Below, one piece after another: positions 47,126 to 56,460 of a stretch of DNA of 64,000 bases; position 1 is the stretch's first letter, and every line of letters begins with the position of its first letter. The translations under genes were made by a program, and so were the position numbers. Under the pieces are notes generated by a model. That model saw nothing but the letters and a program-made list of their open reading frames with translations. It ran no database searches and was not told the DNA's origin. The stretch is from Streptococcus sp. SN-1 (GTDB lineage: Bacteria > Bacillota > Bacilli > Lactobacillales > Streptococcaceae). The DNA lies in NCBI RefSeq assembly GCF_041154385.1, contig NZ_AP028929.1:1764501-1828500 (forward strand), in the 5' to 3' direction.

Positions 47126-48768
47126 AAAAGCCCGATGTTTCCATCGAGTCCACTGAAAAAATAGGTCTCTTACTTTTAATGAAATGAAAACCGAGGAATC
47201 TCTCGTTAATTTGAGCGAGTTCCTCGGTTATTTTGTATTTATTAAGGTCATAATTCGTTTCATATTGACCACGAAGATGGTTGTGGCTGCCTGTAACTCC
47301 ATGCTGAAAAGACCCGATGCTCTCGCGACATCAAAGCCATGTCTCTGTTTTAGTTCGGCATTCTTTGCTTCGATTTTATAGCGATGTCTGGCCATTTCTT
47401 TAAAATAAGGTGTTTCCTGAAATTTCTTCTGGAAAAGATGGTCGTCACTCTTAATGGCTATTGAATAAGTTTTAGACTTTGCCCCCTCCTTATAACATCC
47501 TTCCTTGGAAAGGCAACTCTTGCACTTCTCAATGTCAAAGTAATGAGTGACAACTTGATTCTTATTTTGATATTTTTTCCCTGTCCTTGCTTTGCGAACA
47601 GCCATGTGTCCTTCTGGACAGACAAATAGCCCTGCATCTTTATTAAATTCAAACGCATCCTCTTCTTTACGGTAACCTTTTGAAACTGAAGGGTTCAGTT
47701 TTGACACCAAATGAATCTTTTCTTTGCGAGCTAGTTGAATATTGTCCTTTCCTGAATAAGCCGCATCACCAATAATAGTCTCGATGTCCAGACTATTTTC
47801 CTTTGTTTTGGCATATAACTCAGGTAAATATTTCCCATCGCTTTGTTCACCAGAAGTGACCACACAAGCAGTAATAATCCGTTCATCCGTCATAGCGATA
47901 TGACTTTTATATCCATAGAAAGAGCTGTCGGCTGTCTTATGTCCAAGCCTAGCCTCCTCCTTAACAGAAGCTTCCAAGTGTTCTAAGTCGTCCTCGACAG
48001 CCTCTTTTAGGTAATTGAACTTTTGAGACACAGCCGGTAGGGCTAAGAGTTCCTCGTGTTTTTCAACCACAGCCATTAATTCCTCTGTATAGGTCAACTC
48101 TGCTTCGAGGTTATCTTCCTGAGGTTTCTTTGGAAATTCTATTTTGATATCTTCTGAATGTTGATAAATTGTTTTACGTAAAGCTTTTGAACGCTCTCTA
48201 AGGATTTCTTGGGGTTTCTTATGATTATAATGAGATTTGGTGTGAGTGGCATCCACAATGAGGATTTTACTCTTAATCAAGTTATGTTCGAGTGCAATTT
48301 GAACAGACTTCTGAATCAATACATCAAGCAGTTTATCATCTTTAATTCTTAGCTTTCTAAATTTTGTCAAAGAGGATGGCTCGATAACAGAATCCTCAGG
48401 AGCTAGACCAAGAAAAAATTTAAAGGCCATATCTGACAAGGAACGTCCTACCACATCTACATCTGATAACTTATAAATATCTTTTAACAAGAGATATTTG
48501 AACATCATAATCGGTGAATAAGCTTTACGCCCAAAATCGGGACGATAATTCTTTTCTAGTTCATCATAAATAAAGCTAAAATCACAGAGTTCAGTTAGCT
48601 GACGTAAAAAGTGGGTTTTAGGAACCACGATATCATACAAACTAGAATAAGGACTGACATCCATAGTTAACTGATTATCAAGCATTATTTCACCTCATCT
48701 CTAGTATAACAAAAAAGCCATCAATTTAATGACTTTTTCAGTAGGCTCGTTTCCATCAGGCTTCTTTT
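47126..48768. mobile_element. IS1182-family insertion sequence
   Basis: Ends are imperfect inverted repeats: left 47126-47160 (AAGCCCGATG...CACTGAAAAA) and right 48733-48768, which reads on the minus strand AAGCCTGATG...TACTGAAAAA. They enclose one transposase gene. The right end directly touches the pflA stop codon. I could not identify a target duplication by eye. A hairpin at 47189-47229 overlaps the transposase stop codon and can act as its terminator. Confidence 0.85.
47228..48685 (-). CDS. IS1182-family transposase
   Basis: A 485-residue, apparently intact DDE transposase. The N-terminal part (about 1-110; DFGRKAYSPIMMFKYLLLKDIYKLSDVDVVGR) is the DUF772-type domain. The catalytic region starts with ILIVDATHTKSH (first Asp) and continues with IGDAAYSGKDN (second Asp). 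A Cys-rich segment (CKSCLSKEGCYK) and the C-terminal HRYKIEAKNAELKQRHGFDVARA (Glu) follow. No frameshift, so the element may be active. Confidence 0.92.
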   Translation of the reverse strand: MLDNQLTMDVSPYSSLYDIVVPKTHFLRQLTELCDFSFIYDELEKNYRPDFGRKAYSPIMMFKYLLLKDIYKLSDVDVVGRSLSDMAFKFFLGLAPEDSVIEPSSLTKFRKLRIKDDKLLDVLIQKSVQIALEHNLIKSKILIVDATHTKSHYNHKKPQEILRERSKALRKTIYQHSEDIKIEFPKKPQEDNLEAELTYTEELMAVVEKHEELLALPAVSQKFNYLKEAVEDDLEHLEASVKEEARLGHKTADSSFYGYKSHIAMTDERIITACVVTSGEQSDGKYLPELYAKTKENSLDIETIIGDAAYSGKDNIQLARKEKIHLVSKLNPSVSKGYRKEEDAFEFNKDAGLFVCPEGHMAVRKARTGKKYQNKNQVVTHYFDIEKCKSCLSKEGCYKEGAKSKTYSIAIKSDDHLFQKKFQETPYFKEMARHRYKIEAKNAELKQRHGFDVARASGLFSMELQAATTIFVVNMKRIMTLINTK

Positions 48769-49563
48769 TTATCCATGTACACGTTTCATATAGTCTTGGT
48801 AACTTTCGGTATCCATGAGTTTTTTAGCGTTCTTGACGCGATCTGCTGTTGGTGGTTTAACCCCTTCGAGTGAATATGGAATTCCCAATTCACGCCATTT
48901 GAATTCTCCCATAGTGTGATAAGGTAGAATTTCAAACTTATCAACATTTTTAAGGGTCTTGACGAATTTACCAAGTTCAATCAAGTCATCATCTCTGTCT
49001 GTCAACCCTGGAACTAGCACGTGGCGAATCCAGACAGGTTTTCCAATATCTGATAAATACTGGGCACAGGCCAAGATATTTTTATTGGTTTGGCTAGTAA
49101 CAATCTTGTGCTGTTCTTCGTTGATTTCTTTGATATCCAAGAGGACCAAGTCAGTGACAGCCATGAGTTTGTCAAACTTCTCAAGGTAACGTGGTTTATT
49201 ACGGAAAGGAAGGGCACAGGTGTCCAAAGTACAGTGGATTCCTTGTTCCTTAGCCTTGGTGAAGAGAGCAATCAGGAAATCAATCTGCAAGAGGGCTTCT
49301 CCTCCACTGACTGTAATACCGCCCTTATTTCCCCAGAAACCGCGGTAGCGCAAGGCCTCTGTCAAGACATCATCTACCGTCCGTTCACGTGACTTATTGG
49401 ACTCCATAGCCCAAGTATCCGGGTTATGGCAATACTGGCAACGCATGTGACAGCCCTGCAAAAAGACAATAAAGCGAATACCAGGGCCATCTACCGCCCC
49501 AAAACTTTCTGTCGAATGCACCATTCCTGTCACTTGTCCATAATCAATTGTTTCTTCAGACAT
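48769..49563 (-). CDS. pflA: Pyruvate formate-lyase activating enzyme
   Basis: A 264-residue radical SAM enzyme that installs the glycyl radical in pyruvate formate-lyase during mixed-acid fermentation. The cluster cysteines are Cys38, Cys42 and Cys45 (GCHMRCQYC), and GGEALLQ is the SAM-binding GGE motif. The promoter has a nearby cre-like site. The stop codon lies directly against the IS1182 end, but the gene is complete. Confidence 0.95.
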   Translation of the reverse strand: MSEETIDYGQVTGMVHSTESFGAVDGPGIRFIVFLQGCHMRCQYCHNPDTWAMESNKSRERTVDDVLTEALRYRGFWGNKGGITVSGGEALLQIDFLIALFTKAKEQGIHCTLDTCALPFRNKPRYLEKFDKLMAVTDLVLLDIKEINEEQHKIVTSQTNKNILACAQYLSDIGKPVWIRHVLVPGLTDRDDDLIELGKFVKTLKNVDKFEILPYHTMGEFKWRELGIPYSLEGVKPPTADRVKNAKKLMDTESYQDYMKRVHG

Positions 49564-49576
49564 ATCGTTACCTTCC

Positions 49577-49625
49577 TTGAAAACGTTTTATAGTTTTATT
49601 ATATCACGACTTGAAGGAAAAACAA
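49577..49625 (-). promoter_or_regulatory. pflA promoter with cre-like site
   Basis: Minus strand: TTGTTT (49620-49625), 16-bp spacer, TATAAT (49598-49603). TTGAAAACGTTTTATA at 49577-49592, covering the predicted start site, matches the CcpA cre consensus (TGNAANCGNWNNCA) except one position. Carbon control of pflA is known in streptococci; its use here is inferred. Confidence 0.6.
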
Positions 49626-49688
49626 GATTTTTGCCTATTTTTTAGAAAGCAATCTGTTTTTCAATTTCATTTTCAATTACTTATCATT

Positions 49689-50939
49689 TTATTCTTCAAA
49701 ATCAAAGCCATATAAGGTTGCAAAATAGTCCTCAGGGCGCTCCGCACGGCGGATTTGACGGGCTTTACCTTCTTCGGTATAGAGGATTTCCGCAGAACGA
49801 AGTTTGGCGTTGTACTGGTATCCCATTGAAAATCCGTGGGCACCTGTATCATGAATTACCAGCAAATCACCGATTTCTGTATGAGGCAGTTCGCGATTCA
49901 CTGCAAATTTATCATTGTTTTCACAGAGTGAACCAACCACATCTACTACTTCAGCTGGTCCTTCTGGATGAGTCATATTGGTAATATGGTGGTAGGCGCC
50001 GTACATGGCTGGACGCATGAGGTTGACTGCTGATGCATCCACACCTAGATAGGTACGGTAGGTTTCCTTCTTATGAGTGACTCTTGTGACTAGAGCCCCA
50101 TGAGGTGCCAACATAAAACGACCCAATTCGGTGAAAATCTTGACCTGACCAAGACCTGCTGGCGTAAGGACCTCTTCATACACCTTACGAACTCCCTCAC
50201 CAATCAAGGCAATATCATTTGGCTCCTGGTCTGGACGATAATTGACACCAATACCGCCAGAAAGATTGATAAAGTCTAGCGAAATGCCCAACTTTTCCTT
50301 GATTTCAACAGCCAATTCAAAGAGTTGACGGGCCAACTCTGGATAATAGAGATGAGTAACAGTATTAGATGCTAGGAAGGAGTGAATCCCAAAGGTCTTA
50401 GCTCCTTTTTGCTTCAAGATGGCAAAAGCTTCAAAGAGCTGGTCCTTGGTCATACCAAATTTGGCCTCTCCAGGATTGTCCATAATGTCTGTCCCTAGCT
50501 CAAAAACACCTCCAGGATTATAACGACAAGAGATGATTTCTGGAATGCCTGCTGCTCTCTCCAGATGCTCAATATCTTCAAAAGCATCCAAGTTAATGGT
50601 CGCACCCAATTCACGCGCATAGGCATATTCCTTGTCTGGCGTGTTGTTTGAAGAGAACATGATCTCAGAACCTGGAAAATCCAATTTATGGCTCATCAAA
50701 AGCTCCACATAACTAGAGCAATCCACACCACAACCTTCCTCTTGGAGAATTTTCAAAATAGCTGGTGTTGGAGTAGCCTTAACTGCAAAATATTCCTTAA
50801 AGCCCTTGTTCCACGAAAAGGCTTGGTTGACAGCTCTTGCCTTCTCACGAATCCCCTTCTCATCATACAAGTGAAAGGGAGTCGGGAACTCGGCAACAAT
50901 CGCTTCTAAGTCTTCTTTATTGATAAATGGTGTTTTCAT
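49689..50939 (-). CDS. lysA: Diaminopimelate decarboxylase
   Basis: A 416-residue fold-type III PLP decarboxylase. PLP lysine is Lys54 in YFAVKATPTPAIL; GGIGVNY binds the phosphate, and CENNDKFAVNR resembles the active-site Cys-Glu motif of the partner subunit. In the mitis group it is annotated as diaminopimelate decarboxylase (last step of lysine synthesis); carboxynorspermidine decarboxylase is a related alternative. Between purR and pflA. Confidence 0.82.
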   Translation of the reverse strand: MKTPFINKEDLEAIVAEFPTPFHLYDEKGIREKARAVNQAFSWNKGFKEYFAVKATPTPAILKILQEEGCGVDCSSYVELLMSHKLDFPGSEIMFSSNNTPDKEYAYARELGATINLDAFEDIEHLERAAGIPEIISCRYNPGGVFELGTDIMDNPGEAKFGMTKDQLFEAFAILKQKGAKTFGIHSFLASNTVTHLYYPELARQLFELAVEIKEKLGISLDFINLSGGIGVNYRPDQEPNDIALIGEGVRKVYEEVLTPAGLGQVKIFTELGRFMLAPHGALVTRVTHKKETYRTYLGVDASAVNLMRPAMYGAYHHITNMTHPEGPAEVVDVVGSLCENNDKFAVNRELPHTEIGDLLVIHDTGAHGFSMGYQYNAKLRSAEILYTEEGKARQIRRAERPEDYFATLYGFDFEE

Positions 50940-50964
50940 AAGCTTCCTTCTATTCTATTTGCAA

Positions 50965-50995
50965 AGAAAGGCTGGGACTATCGTTCCAACCTTTA
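50965..50995 (-). terminator. Terminator of purR
   Basis: AAAGGCTGGGAC pairs with GTTCCAACCTTT (wobbles allowed), short loop, T-rich tail CTTTGC on the minus strand. Confidence 0.65.
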
Positions 50996-51005
50996 GTTCT
51001 ATCTC

Positions 51006-51833
51006 TTATTTATCTTCGTCAAAGATATTGCCAACCTCAACATCGATGGCTTGGTTCTTGACATCAATATTGGTTACCTTCAAGAGTGACTTGTAGTCAA
51101 ACTGCTTTTCACGTTCTTCTTGGGCATTGTCCGCAAAGACCGCTACACCTGCCAATTCTGAATCAAACTCACGCAAGAGACTAATCATCCCGTTGACAGT
51201 TCCTCCGCCTTTCAAGAAGTCATCCACAATCAAGACACGGCTGCCTGCCTTGAGGCTGCGTTTTGAAAGGAACATTTTCTCAATACGGTCACCACTTGAA
51301 CCTGATACATAGTTGACGCTGACAGTTGAACCTTCGGTAATTTTCAGGTCACGGCGCACAATAACAAAAGGAACATTGAGGACATTGGCAACTGCATTTG
51401 CAAGTGGCACACCCTTAGTCGCTACGGTCATAACTGCATCAATTTTTTGGTCCATAAAGCTCTTGGCAATAATGCGACCAATATTTTTCAAGATGGCTGG
51501 TGTGCTAAGCAAATCGGACAGGTAGATGTAACCACCTGGCAAGATACGATCACTTTCTGACAACTTGGCACGTAAGTCTTCAACCATTTCCTTAGCATCC
51601 TGACTCGAAATAGACGGTGTAAAGATAACACCTCCTCCAGCCCCAGTTACAGTCTGGATGTGACCAATTTCGATTTCCTCAAAGGCTCGTTTGATAATCA
51701 CGATATCTTCTGAGATGGATGATTTAGCAGATTCATACTTTTCAGCAAAAGTATTGAGACTAGTTAGTTTATAAGGATTATTAATCAAATAGTTGGAAAT
51801 GACAACCATCCGATCACTTCTTCTTAATTTCAT
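51006..51833 (-). CDS. purR: Purine operon regulator PurR
   Basis: A 275-residue regulator of the Gram-positive PurR type: N-terminal winged helix (1-73, includes RRSDRMVVISNYLINNPYKLTSL) and a phosphoribosyltransferase-like domain with VATKGVPLANAVA and the PRPP loop VLIVDDFLKGGGT. PRPP binding switches its control of purine genes. A BOX element lies just upstream of its promoter region. Confidence 0.93.
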   Translation of the reverse strand: MKLRRSDRMVVISNYLINNPYKLTSLNTFAEKYESAKSSISEDIVIIKRAFEEIEIGHIQTVTGAGGGVIFTPSISSQDAKEMVEDLRAKLSESDRILPGGYIYLSDLLSTPAILKNIGRIIAKSFMDQKIDAVMTVATKGVPLANAVANVLNVPFVIVRRDLKITEGSTVSVNYVSGSSGDRIEKMFLSKRSLKAGSRVLIVDDFLKGGGTVNGMISLLREFDSELAGVAVFADNAQEEREKQFDYKSLLKVTNIDVKNQAIDVEVGNIFDEDK

Positions 51834-51854
51834 TTCTATTTCCTATTCCATTTT

Positions 51855-52014
51855 TATTCAAAAAATCAAAAAGCAAACTAGAAAGCTGGTCGCTGGCGAT
51901 TCAAAACACTGTTTTGAGATTGTCGATAGAACTGACAAAGTCTGTAATATACCTACATATATACATACGATAAGGCGATGCTACCCTAGTTTGAAGAGAT
52001 TTTAGAAGAGTATT
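51855..52014. repeat. Degenerate BOX element between purR and yhaM
   Basis: Same order as the other BOX copies (boxC-boxB-boxA) but with many changes: AAATCAAAAAGCAAACTAG at one end, AAACACTGTTTTGAGATTG in the middle, ATAAGGCGATGCTACC and GAAGAGATTTTAGAAGAGTATT at the other. An old copy that occupies most of the purR upstream region. Confidence 0.8.
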
Positions 52015-52050
52015 AATTTTTGTCTTTTACTTATTATACCATATTCACAT

Positions 52051-52072
52051 AAAAAAACGAACATTCTTGTTC
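52051..52072 (-). terminator. Terminator of the tatD-yhaM operon
   Basis: GAACA-TTCT-TGTTC hairpin followed by GTTTTTTT on the minus strand, about 28 bp after the yhaM stop codon. Confidence 0.75.
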
Positions 52073-52099
52073 TAAAAAATGCTCATTTTTCTTAAATTA

Positions 52100-53041
52100 T
52101 TAATCTAAATCTGGTTTATAGAAGGAACGATTGTCCATTGCAAAGATTTTATTGGTCATCTCTCCCTTATCCACCAAAGCCAGAGCTGTTGACATCATCA
52201 TCATGCTAGCATCCAGATTGTCAATCATATGGATAATCTCTGCTTCCATAATGCGTGGACGGACTGGACTTCCATACTCAAGCAAGCCGTGGTGACTGAG
52301 GATGACGTGACGAAGTAAAACGACTTCTTCCTTGGTATCATCGATGCCGAGTTCCATCACTGTTTTAGTAATTTCGCTATCAATCAAAGCAATATGCCCA
52401 AGGAGATTGCCTCGCACTGTATACTCAGTCTGGTCTGGTCCCGTCAACTCAATGACTTTCGCCAAATCATGCAACATAATCCCCGCATAAAGCAGGCTCT
52501 TATTGAGCTGAGGATAGACCTCGCTAATAGCATCCGCCAAACGCACCATGGTTGCCGTATGATAAGCCAAGCCCGTTTCAAAGGCATGGTGGTTAGTCTT
52601 GGCAGCTGGATAGGAGTAAAATTCCTTATCATACTTGGTGTAGAGCTTTCGGACAATCCGTTGCCAAACAGGATTTTCAATTTTAAAAATCATTTGCGAC
52701 ATATAGTCACGGATTTCCTTGACATCAACTGGCGACTTGACCTTGAAATCAGCTGGATCATTGGGTTCACCAGGCTGAGGCAGGCGGAGAGTAATTTGAT
52801 TGACTTGAGGAGTGTTGTTATAAACTTCTCGGCGTCCTTTCATGTGGACAACCTTACCTGCAGTATAGGCCTCAACGTTATGAGGTTGGGCATCCCAGAG
52901 CTTCCCTTCAATCTCGCCACTATCATCTTGGAAGGTAAAGGCTAGGTAGTTTTTCCCAGCTCGAGTTTGCCTCAGGTCAGCTGATTTGATTAGGTAAAAG
53001 CCTTCAAATAGCTCATCTTTTTTCATGTGACTAATCTTCAT
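52100..53041 (-). CDS. yhaM: 3'-5' exoribonuclease YhaM (CMP-binding factor 1 family)
   Basis: A 313-residue nuclease: N-terminal OB-fold (about 15-95, AFTFQDDSGEIEGKLWDA) and an HD domain (about 155-290) with HTATMVRLADAI, GIMLHDLAKV and LSHHGLLEYGSP as metal-binding motifs. It trims RNA from 3' ends. Start 53041 (MKISHMKKDE) is preceded by GAGGAAG and overlaps the rmuC stop; a later ATG has a poor ribosome site. Confidence 0.92.
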   Translation of the reverse strand: MKISHMKKDELFEGFYLIKSADLRQTRAGKNYLAFTFQDDSGEIEGKLWDAQPHNVEAYTAGKVVHMKGRREVYNNTPQVNQITLRLPQPGEPNDPADFKVKSPVDVKEIRDYMSQMIFKIENPVWQRIVRKLYTKYDKEFYSYPAAKTNHHAFETGLAYHTATMVRLADAISEVYPQLNKSLLYAGIMLHDLAKVIELTGPDQTEYTVRGNLLGHIALIDSEITKTVMELGIDDTKEEVVLLRHVILSHHGLLEYGSPVRPRIMEAEIIHMIDNLDASMMMMSTALALVDKGEMTNKIFAMDNRSFYKPDLD

Positions 53042-54287
53042 ATTCTTCCTCATCTTCTTGGAAATGGAATAGATCAAGCGCAGGCTCACCTTCTGACAAC
53101 TCAATGTGACGGAGCGTCCGCTCGATAGCTGTAGTGCGACGGTTTAATAATTCATCAATATTGCCAGAGGCATGTTGGAGGTGTTTTTGTGCCTTAACCA
53201 GAATGCCACCAAACTTGCCAAACTCGGTCTTGACACTGGCAAGAGTCTTGCTGATATGGTCGGCACTCTTTTGGATATTGAGAGTTTTGAAACCAACTGA
53301 TAGAGAGTTAAGCAGGGCTGATAGGGTACTTGGACCTGCGACAATAATCTGCTCCTCCCGTCTCAAATCATCAAAGAAGACAGGATTGCGGACGATTTCT
53401 GAGTAGAGACCTTCTGTCGGAACAAACAAAACTCCAAAATTGGTCGTCCGAGGCGGTGCTATGTACTTACTCTTGATATCCTTGGCAAAGCGCTTGACGC
53501 TTGCTAAAAGCGATTTACGACAACGTTCAATCTCGTCCCTATCACCTGCTTCATAAGCTTCTTCTAGGCGGTAATAATCTGCCAGTGGAAACTTGGAGTC
53601 AATCGGTAGGTAGACATATTCTTGGTCGCCTTGGCCAGGTAACTTGATGGCATACTCCACTCGTTCACTGGAGTTTTCAACCGTTGCGTATTCTCGTTCA
53701 TACTGGGCAGGTGTCATGATGTCTTCGATGATTTGCCCCAGTTGCAATTCTCCCAGAATCCCTCGCGTTTTAGTTCCAGAGAGAACCTTGTTGAGGGCGC
53801 CAACATCGCGGGCAACTGTCTGCATTTCTCCAAGGCCACGATTGACAGACTCCAGTTGTTTGGAAACTGTCTCAAAGGAGGCTTGTAAACGCGTCTGCAA
53901 GGTCTTTTCTAGTTTTTCCTCTACTGTCTGGCGCATTTGTTCCAAACGTTGCTCATTTGATTCCTGCAAGGCTTGGAGACGTTGGTCAGTCTTATCCCTA
54001 GTTTGGAGGAGATTCTCAGTCATTTCTTGACGAACTTGAGTTAAGCCTTGGTGCAATTCGATTCGAACTTCTTGCAAACGGTCGCTGACAGCTACTTCCA
54101 AGTCTTTTTGATCTAACTGGCTGGCTTGTCTGGCTTGTTCAAAGCGGTAATCCAACTGGTCTGACAAGTGATCTGCCTGATCCTCCAAGCTCTTGGCTAG
54201 ATATTTTTCCTGCTTATCCTGCCTCTGCCAAATCAGAAAGAGTCCAGCTAGGTTGGCAATCAATAATAGAACAAGTAAACTTTCCAT
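53031..54287 (-). CDS. rmuC: DNA recombination protein RmuC
   Basis: A 418-residue protein with an N-terminal membrane anchor (residues 2-18), a long coiled coil (about 25-150) and a C-terminal nuclease-like RmuC domain (about 165-370; GTKTRGILGELQLGQIIED, YLPIDSKFPLADY, VPTEGLYSEI). Linked to limiting recombination of inverted repeats. Start 54287 follows AGGAGGTAGG. Overlaps yhaM by 11 bp. Confidence 0.93.
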   Translation of the reverse strand: MESLLVLLLIANLAGLFLIWQRQDKQEKYLAKSLEDQADHLSDQLDYRFEQARQASQLDQKDLEVAVSDRLQEVRIELHQGLTQVRQEMTENLLQTRDKTDQRLQALQESNEQRLEQMRQTVEEKLEKTLQTRLQASFETVSKQLESVNRGLGEMQTVARDVGALNKVLSGTKTRGILGELQLGQIIEDIMTPAQYEREYATVENSSERVEYAIKLPGQGDQEYVYLPIDSKFPLADYYRLEEAYEAGDRDEIERCRKSLLASVKRFAKDIKSKYIAPPRTTNFGVLFVPTEGLYSEIVRNPVFFDDLRREEQIIVAGPSTLSALLNSLSVGFKTLNIQKSADHISKTLASVKTEFGKFGGILVKAQKHLQHASGNIDELLNRRTTAIERTLRHIELSEGEPALDLFHFQEDEEEYED

Positions 54288-54288
54288 C

Positions 54289-54951
54289 CTACCTCCTGTC
54301 CTTACTATGTAGCACGACCACATAGCCATCTGGGCAAGTCACCGAAACTTCCCTATCTATATATTCGTTAGAAGCGTACACTTTTTTAAAGAAAAAATTT
54401 TCCTCTGTCAACTCATACTTGGCACCAAGAATAGTCAACTGGCTATCCCGAACTGGCATAAAGGCTAGATAGTCGTAGTCTGAACGGGGATGTAGCTGAC
54501 TAGTCCCTTCTGGACAATAGGCAATCAAGTTTTGCCCATCCTCAATCGCTATCTGACGCATATAGGGCGCCAACTTGGGATTGCTAGGCAGAAAGACATT
54601 GGCCAGCATATGATCAATACGCCCCCCTAGGGCACCAAAAATAGTAACCTGAGCCTGAGAATTCTTCTCAAAAATGGTTAAGAGAGCCAATTCCAAATCG
54701 GTATCATCTTTTTCTGGTCGGGCTTGGACAAAATGCTGAGCACGTTTTTGAATCACCTGTCGCTCTTCTTCCGTCACAGAATCAAAATCTCCGACTGCTA
54801 GAGCAAGAGGCAGCTTTTCTTCCAAGACCCAGAGCGAGCCTCGATCAACACCGACAAAGCTATCAAAGTCCGTCCGGTAATGACCGCGGTCTCCGCCAGC
54901 AAAAACAGCAACCCTAGTCCAGTTGTTTTCTGAGAGTTTGTACTCGCTCAT
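54289..54951 (-). CDS. thiN: Thiamine pyrophosphokinase
   Basis: A 220-residue enzyme converting thiamine to thiamine diphosphate. The catalytic/substrate motifs are VAVFAGGDRGHY, VGVDRGSLWVLE, AVGDFDSV (metal Asp), EKDDTDLELAL and GALGGRIDHMLAN. Start 54951 has GGGAG 6 nt upstream and overlaps rpe by 38 bp; the catalytic core would be reached with no other start. Confidence 0.9.
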   Translation of the reverse strand: MSEYKLSENNWTRVAVFAGGDRGHYRTDFDSFVGVDRGSLWVLEEKLPLALAVGDFDSVTEEERQVIQKRAQHFVQARPEKDDTDLELALLTIFEKNSQAQVTIFGALGGRIDHMLANVFLPSNPKLAPYMRQIAIEDGQNLIAYCPEGTSQLHPRSDYDYLAFMPVRDSQLTILGAKYELTEENFFFKKVYASNEYIDREVSVTCPDGYVVVLHSKDRR

Positions 54952-55570
54952 TGACATCTCCCTTAAAGACATAGGAACCTGCTACAAAAACAGTCGCACC
55001 AGCTTCTTTGGCTTGAGCAATCGTTTTATCATCAATCCCACCATCCACTTCGATTTCAAAGTTCAAACCTTTTTCATCACGAAGGGCAACCAACTCACGA
55101 ACCTTATCCATGGTCTCTGGTAGAAAGGCTTGTCCACCAAAGCCTGGGTTAACCGTCATGACTAAGACTTGGTCAACTAGGTGAAGAACGTGCTTGACGG
55201 CTTCAACTGGTGTGCCAGGATTGATAACGACTGAAGGCTTAACACCGAGTGAACGAATTTTTTGGAGGGCACCATGAATATGATTCGTTGCTTCCACATG
55301 GATACTGATGATATCCGCACCTGCACGCGCAAAGTCTTCTAAATGATGCTCTGGATTAGCTACCATCAAGTGGCAGTCAAAGACCATCTTACTATGAGGT
55401 CGAAGAGCTTCGACCACACCTGCACCAAAACTGATTTGTGGTACAAAGTGACCATCCATGATATCGATATGGGCATATTCTGCCCCAGTTGCTTCTAGAC
55501 GTTTGATTTCACGTTCAAAGTTGGCATAATCTGCTGCCAGAATTGACGGAGCAATCTTGTATTGAGACAT
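54914..55570 (-). CDS. rpe: Ribulose-phosphate 3-epimerase
   Basis: A 218-residue TIM-barrel epimerase of the pentose phosphate pathway. Motifs: APSILAADYANF, MDGHFVPQISFG, FDCHLMV, TVNPGFGGQAF and the catalytic VDGGID. Placed between rsgA and thiN; ATG 55570 follows AAGGAGAA. Confidence 0.94.
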   Translation of the reverse strand: MSQYKIAPSILAADYANFEREIKRLEATGAEYAHIDIMDGHFVPQISFGAGVVEALRPHSKMVFDCHLMVANPEHHLEDFARAGADIISIHVEATNHIHGALQKIRSLGVKPSVVINPGTPVEAVKHVLHLVDQVLVMTVNPGFGGQAFLPETMDKVRELVALRDEKGLNFEIEVDGGIDDKTIAQAKEAGATVFVAGSYVFKGDVNERVQTLRKQLD

Positions 55571-55580
55571 AGGGTTCTCC

Positions 55581-56459
55581 TTATTTTGGAATTTTTTTGC
55601 TGACTTTTTTATAGGTTTCTCTGCGATTTTCAATCTCACTGAGGAATTGCAGGTAGTTGTCAAAACGGAAGGACGCAATGATACCTTCTTCTACTGCCGG
55701 CTTCACTGCACAGGACGGCTCATGGGTATGGGTACAAGTGCGGAATTTGCAGTTTCGGCTGACACTAGCAATCTCTGGGAAGGCCTGATTGAGGTCTTCC
55801 GCCGTTGACACTTCATAATCCAGTGATGAAAAACCTGGTGTGTCTGCGATTTTACCTCCATTGAGATTATAAAAACTAACCGCTCGAGTAGTGTGGCGCC
55901 CGCGACCCAGACTGTCTGAAATTTCTCCTGTTTCAAGATTGAGGTCTGGTGCGATTTTATTGAGAAGAGTTGATTTTCCAACACCTGTCTGCCCCATAAA
56001 GACTGTAACCTTGCCTGTTAACAAAGGCAGGAGTCCCTCTTTACTGGTCACAAAGTCGTAGCCGATATCACCATAAGTCTGTTCATAAAAATCCAGTTCT
56101 TCTCTATCTTCCAACAAATCCATTTTGGAAATATAGACGATGGGATGGATGCCCTTATGCTCCAAAAGAACCAAGAACCGATCCAGCAAATTGCTGTTAA
56201 AATCAGGTTCCTTGACGGACATGATTACTACAGCTTGATCAATATTAACAATAGGCGGACGGACTAGACTGTTTTTCCGTTCATGAATTTTGAGGATATA
56301 GCCTTCTGAATTTTCCTCGGCAGAAAAGTCGACTAAATCCCCAACGTAGGGAGTATGGCCTTTTTTACGGAAATTCCCACGCGCGCGTGTTTGATAAACC
56401 TGACCATCACTTTCTACATAGTAGAACCCCGCCAAGGCTTTAATGATTTGTCCCTGCAT
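55581..56459 (-). CDS. rsgA: Ribosome small subunit-dependent GTPase A
   Basis: A 292-residue circularly permuted GTPase that matures the 30S subunit. N-terminal OB-fold (1-68), then G4 (ISKMDL), G1 (GQTGVGKST), G2 region (GRGRHTTR) and G3 (DTPGFSS) in permuted order, and a C-terminal zinc domain ([14 protein letters not shown]). One base after the rsmA stop codon. Confidence 0.94.
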   Translation of the reverse strand: MQGQIIKALAGFYYVESDGQVYQTRARGNFRKKGHTPYVGDLVDFSAEENSEGYILKIHERKNSLVRPPIVNIDQAVVIMSVKEPDFNSNLLDRFLVLLEHKGIHPIVYISKMDLLEDREELDFYEQTYGDIGYDFVTSKEGLLPLLTGKVTVFMGQTGVGKSTLLNKIAPDLNLETGEISDSLGRGRHTTRAVSFYNLNGGKIADTPGFSSLDYEVSTAEDLNQAFPEIASVSRNCKFRTCTHTHEPSCAVKPAVEEGIIASFRFDNYLQFLSEIENRRETYKKVSKKIPK

Positions 56460-56460
56460 T

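Noticed and set aside
52394..52945. 183-codon plus-strand ORF
   Set aside because: It lies wholly antisense to yhaM, whose OB-fold and HD motifs are clear; the plus frame has no ribosome site or recognisable domain.
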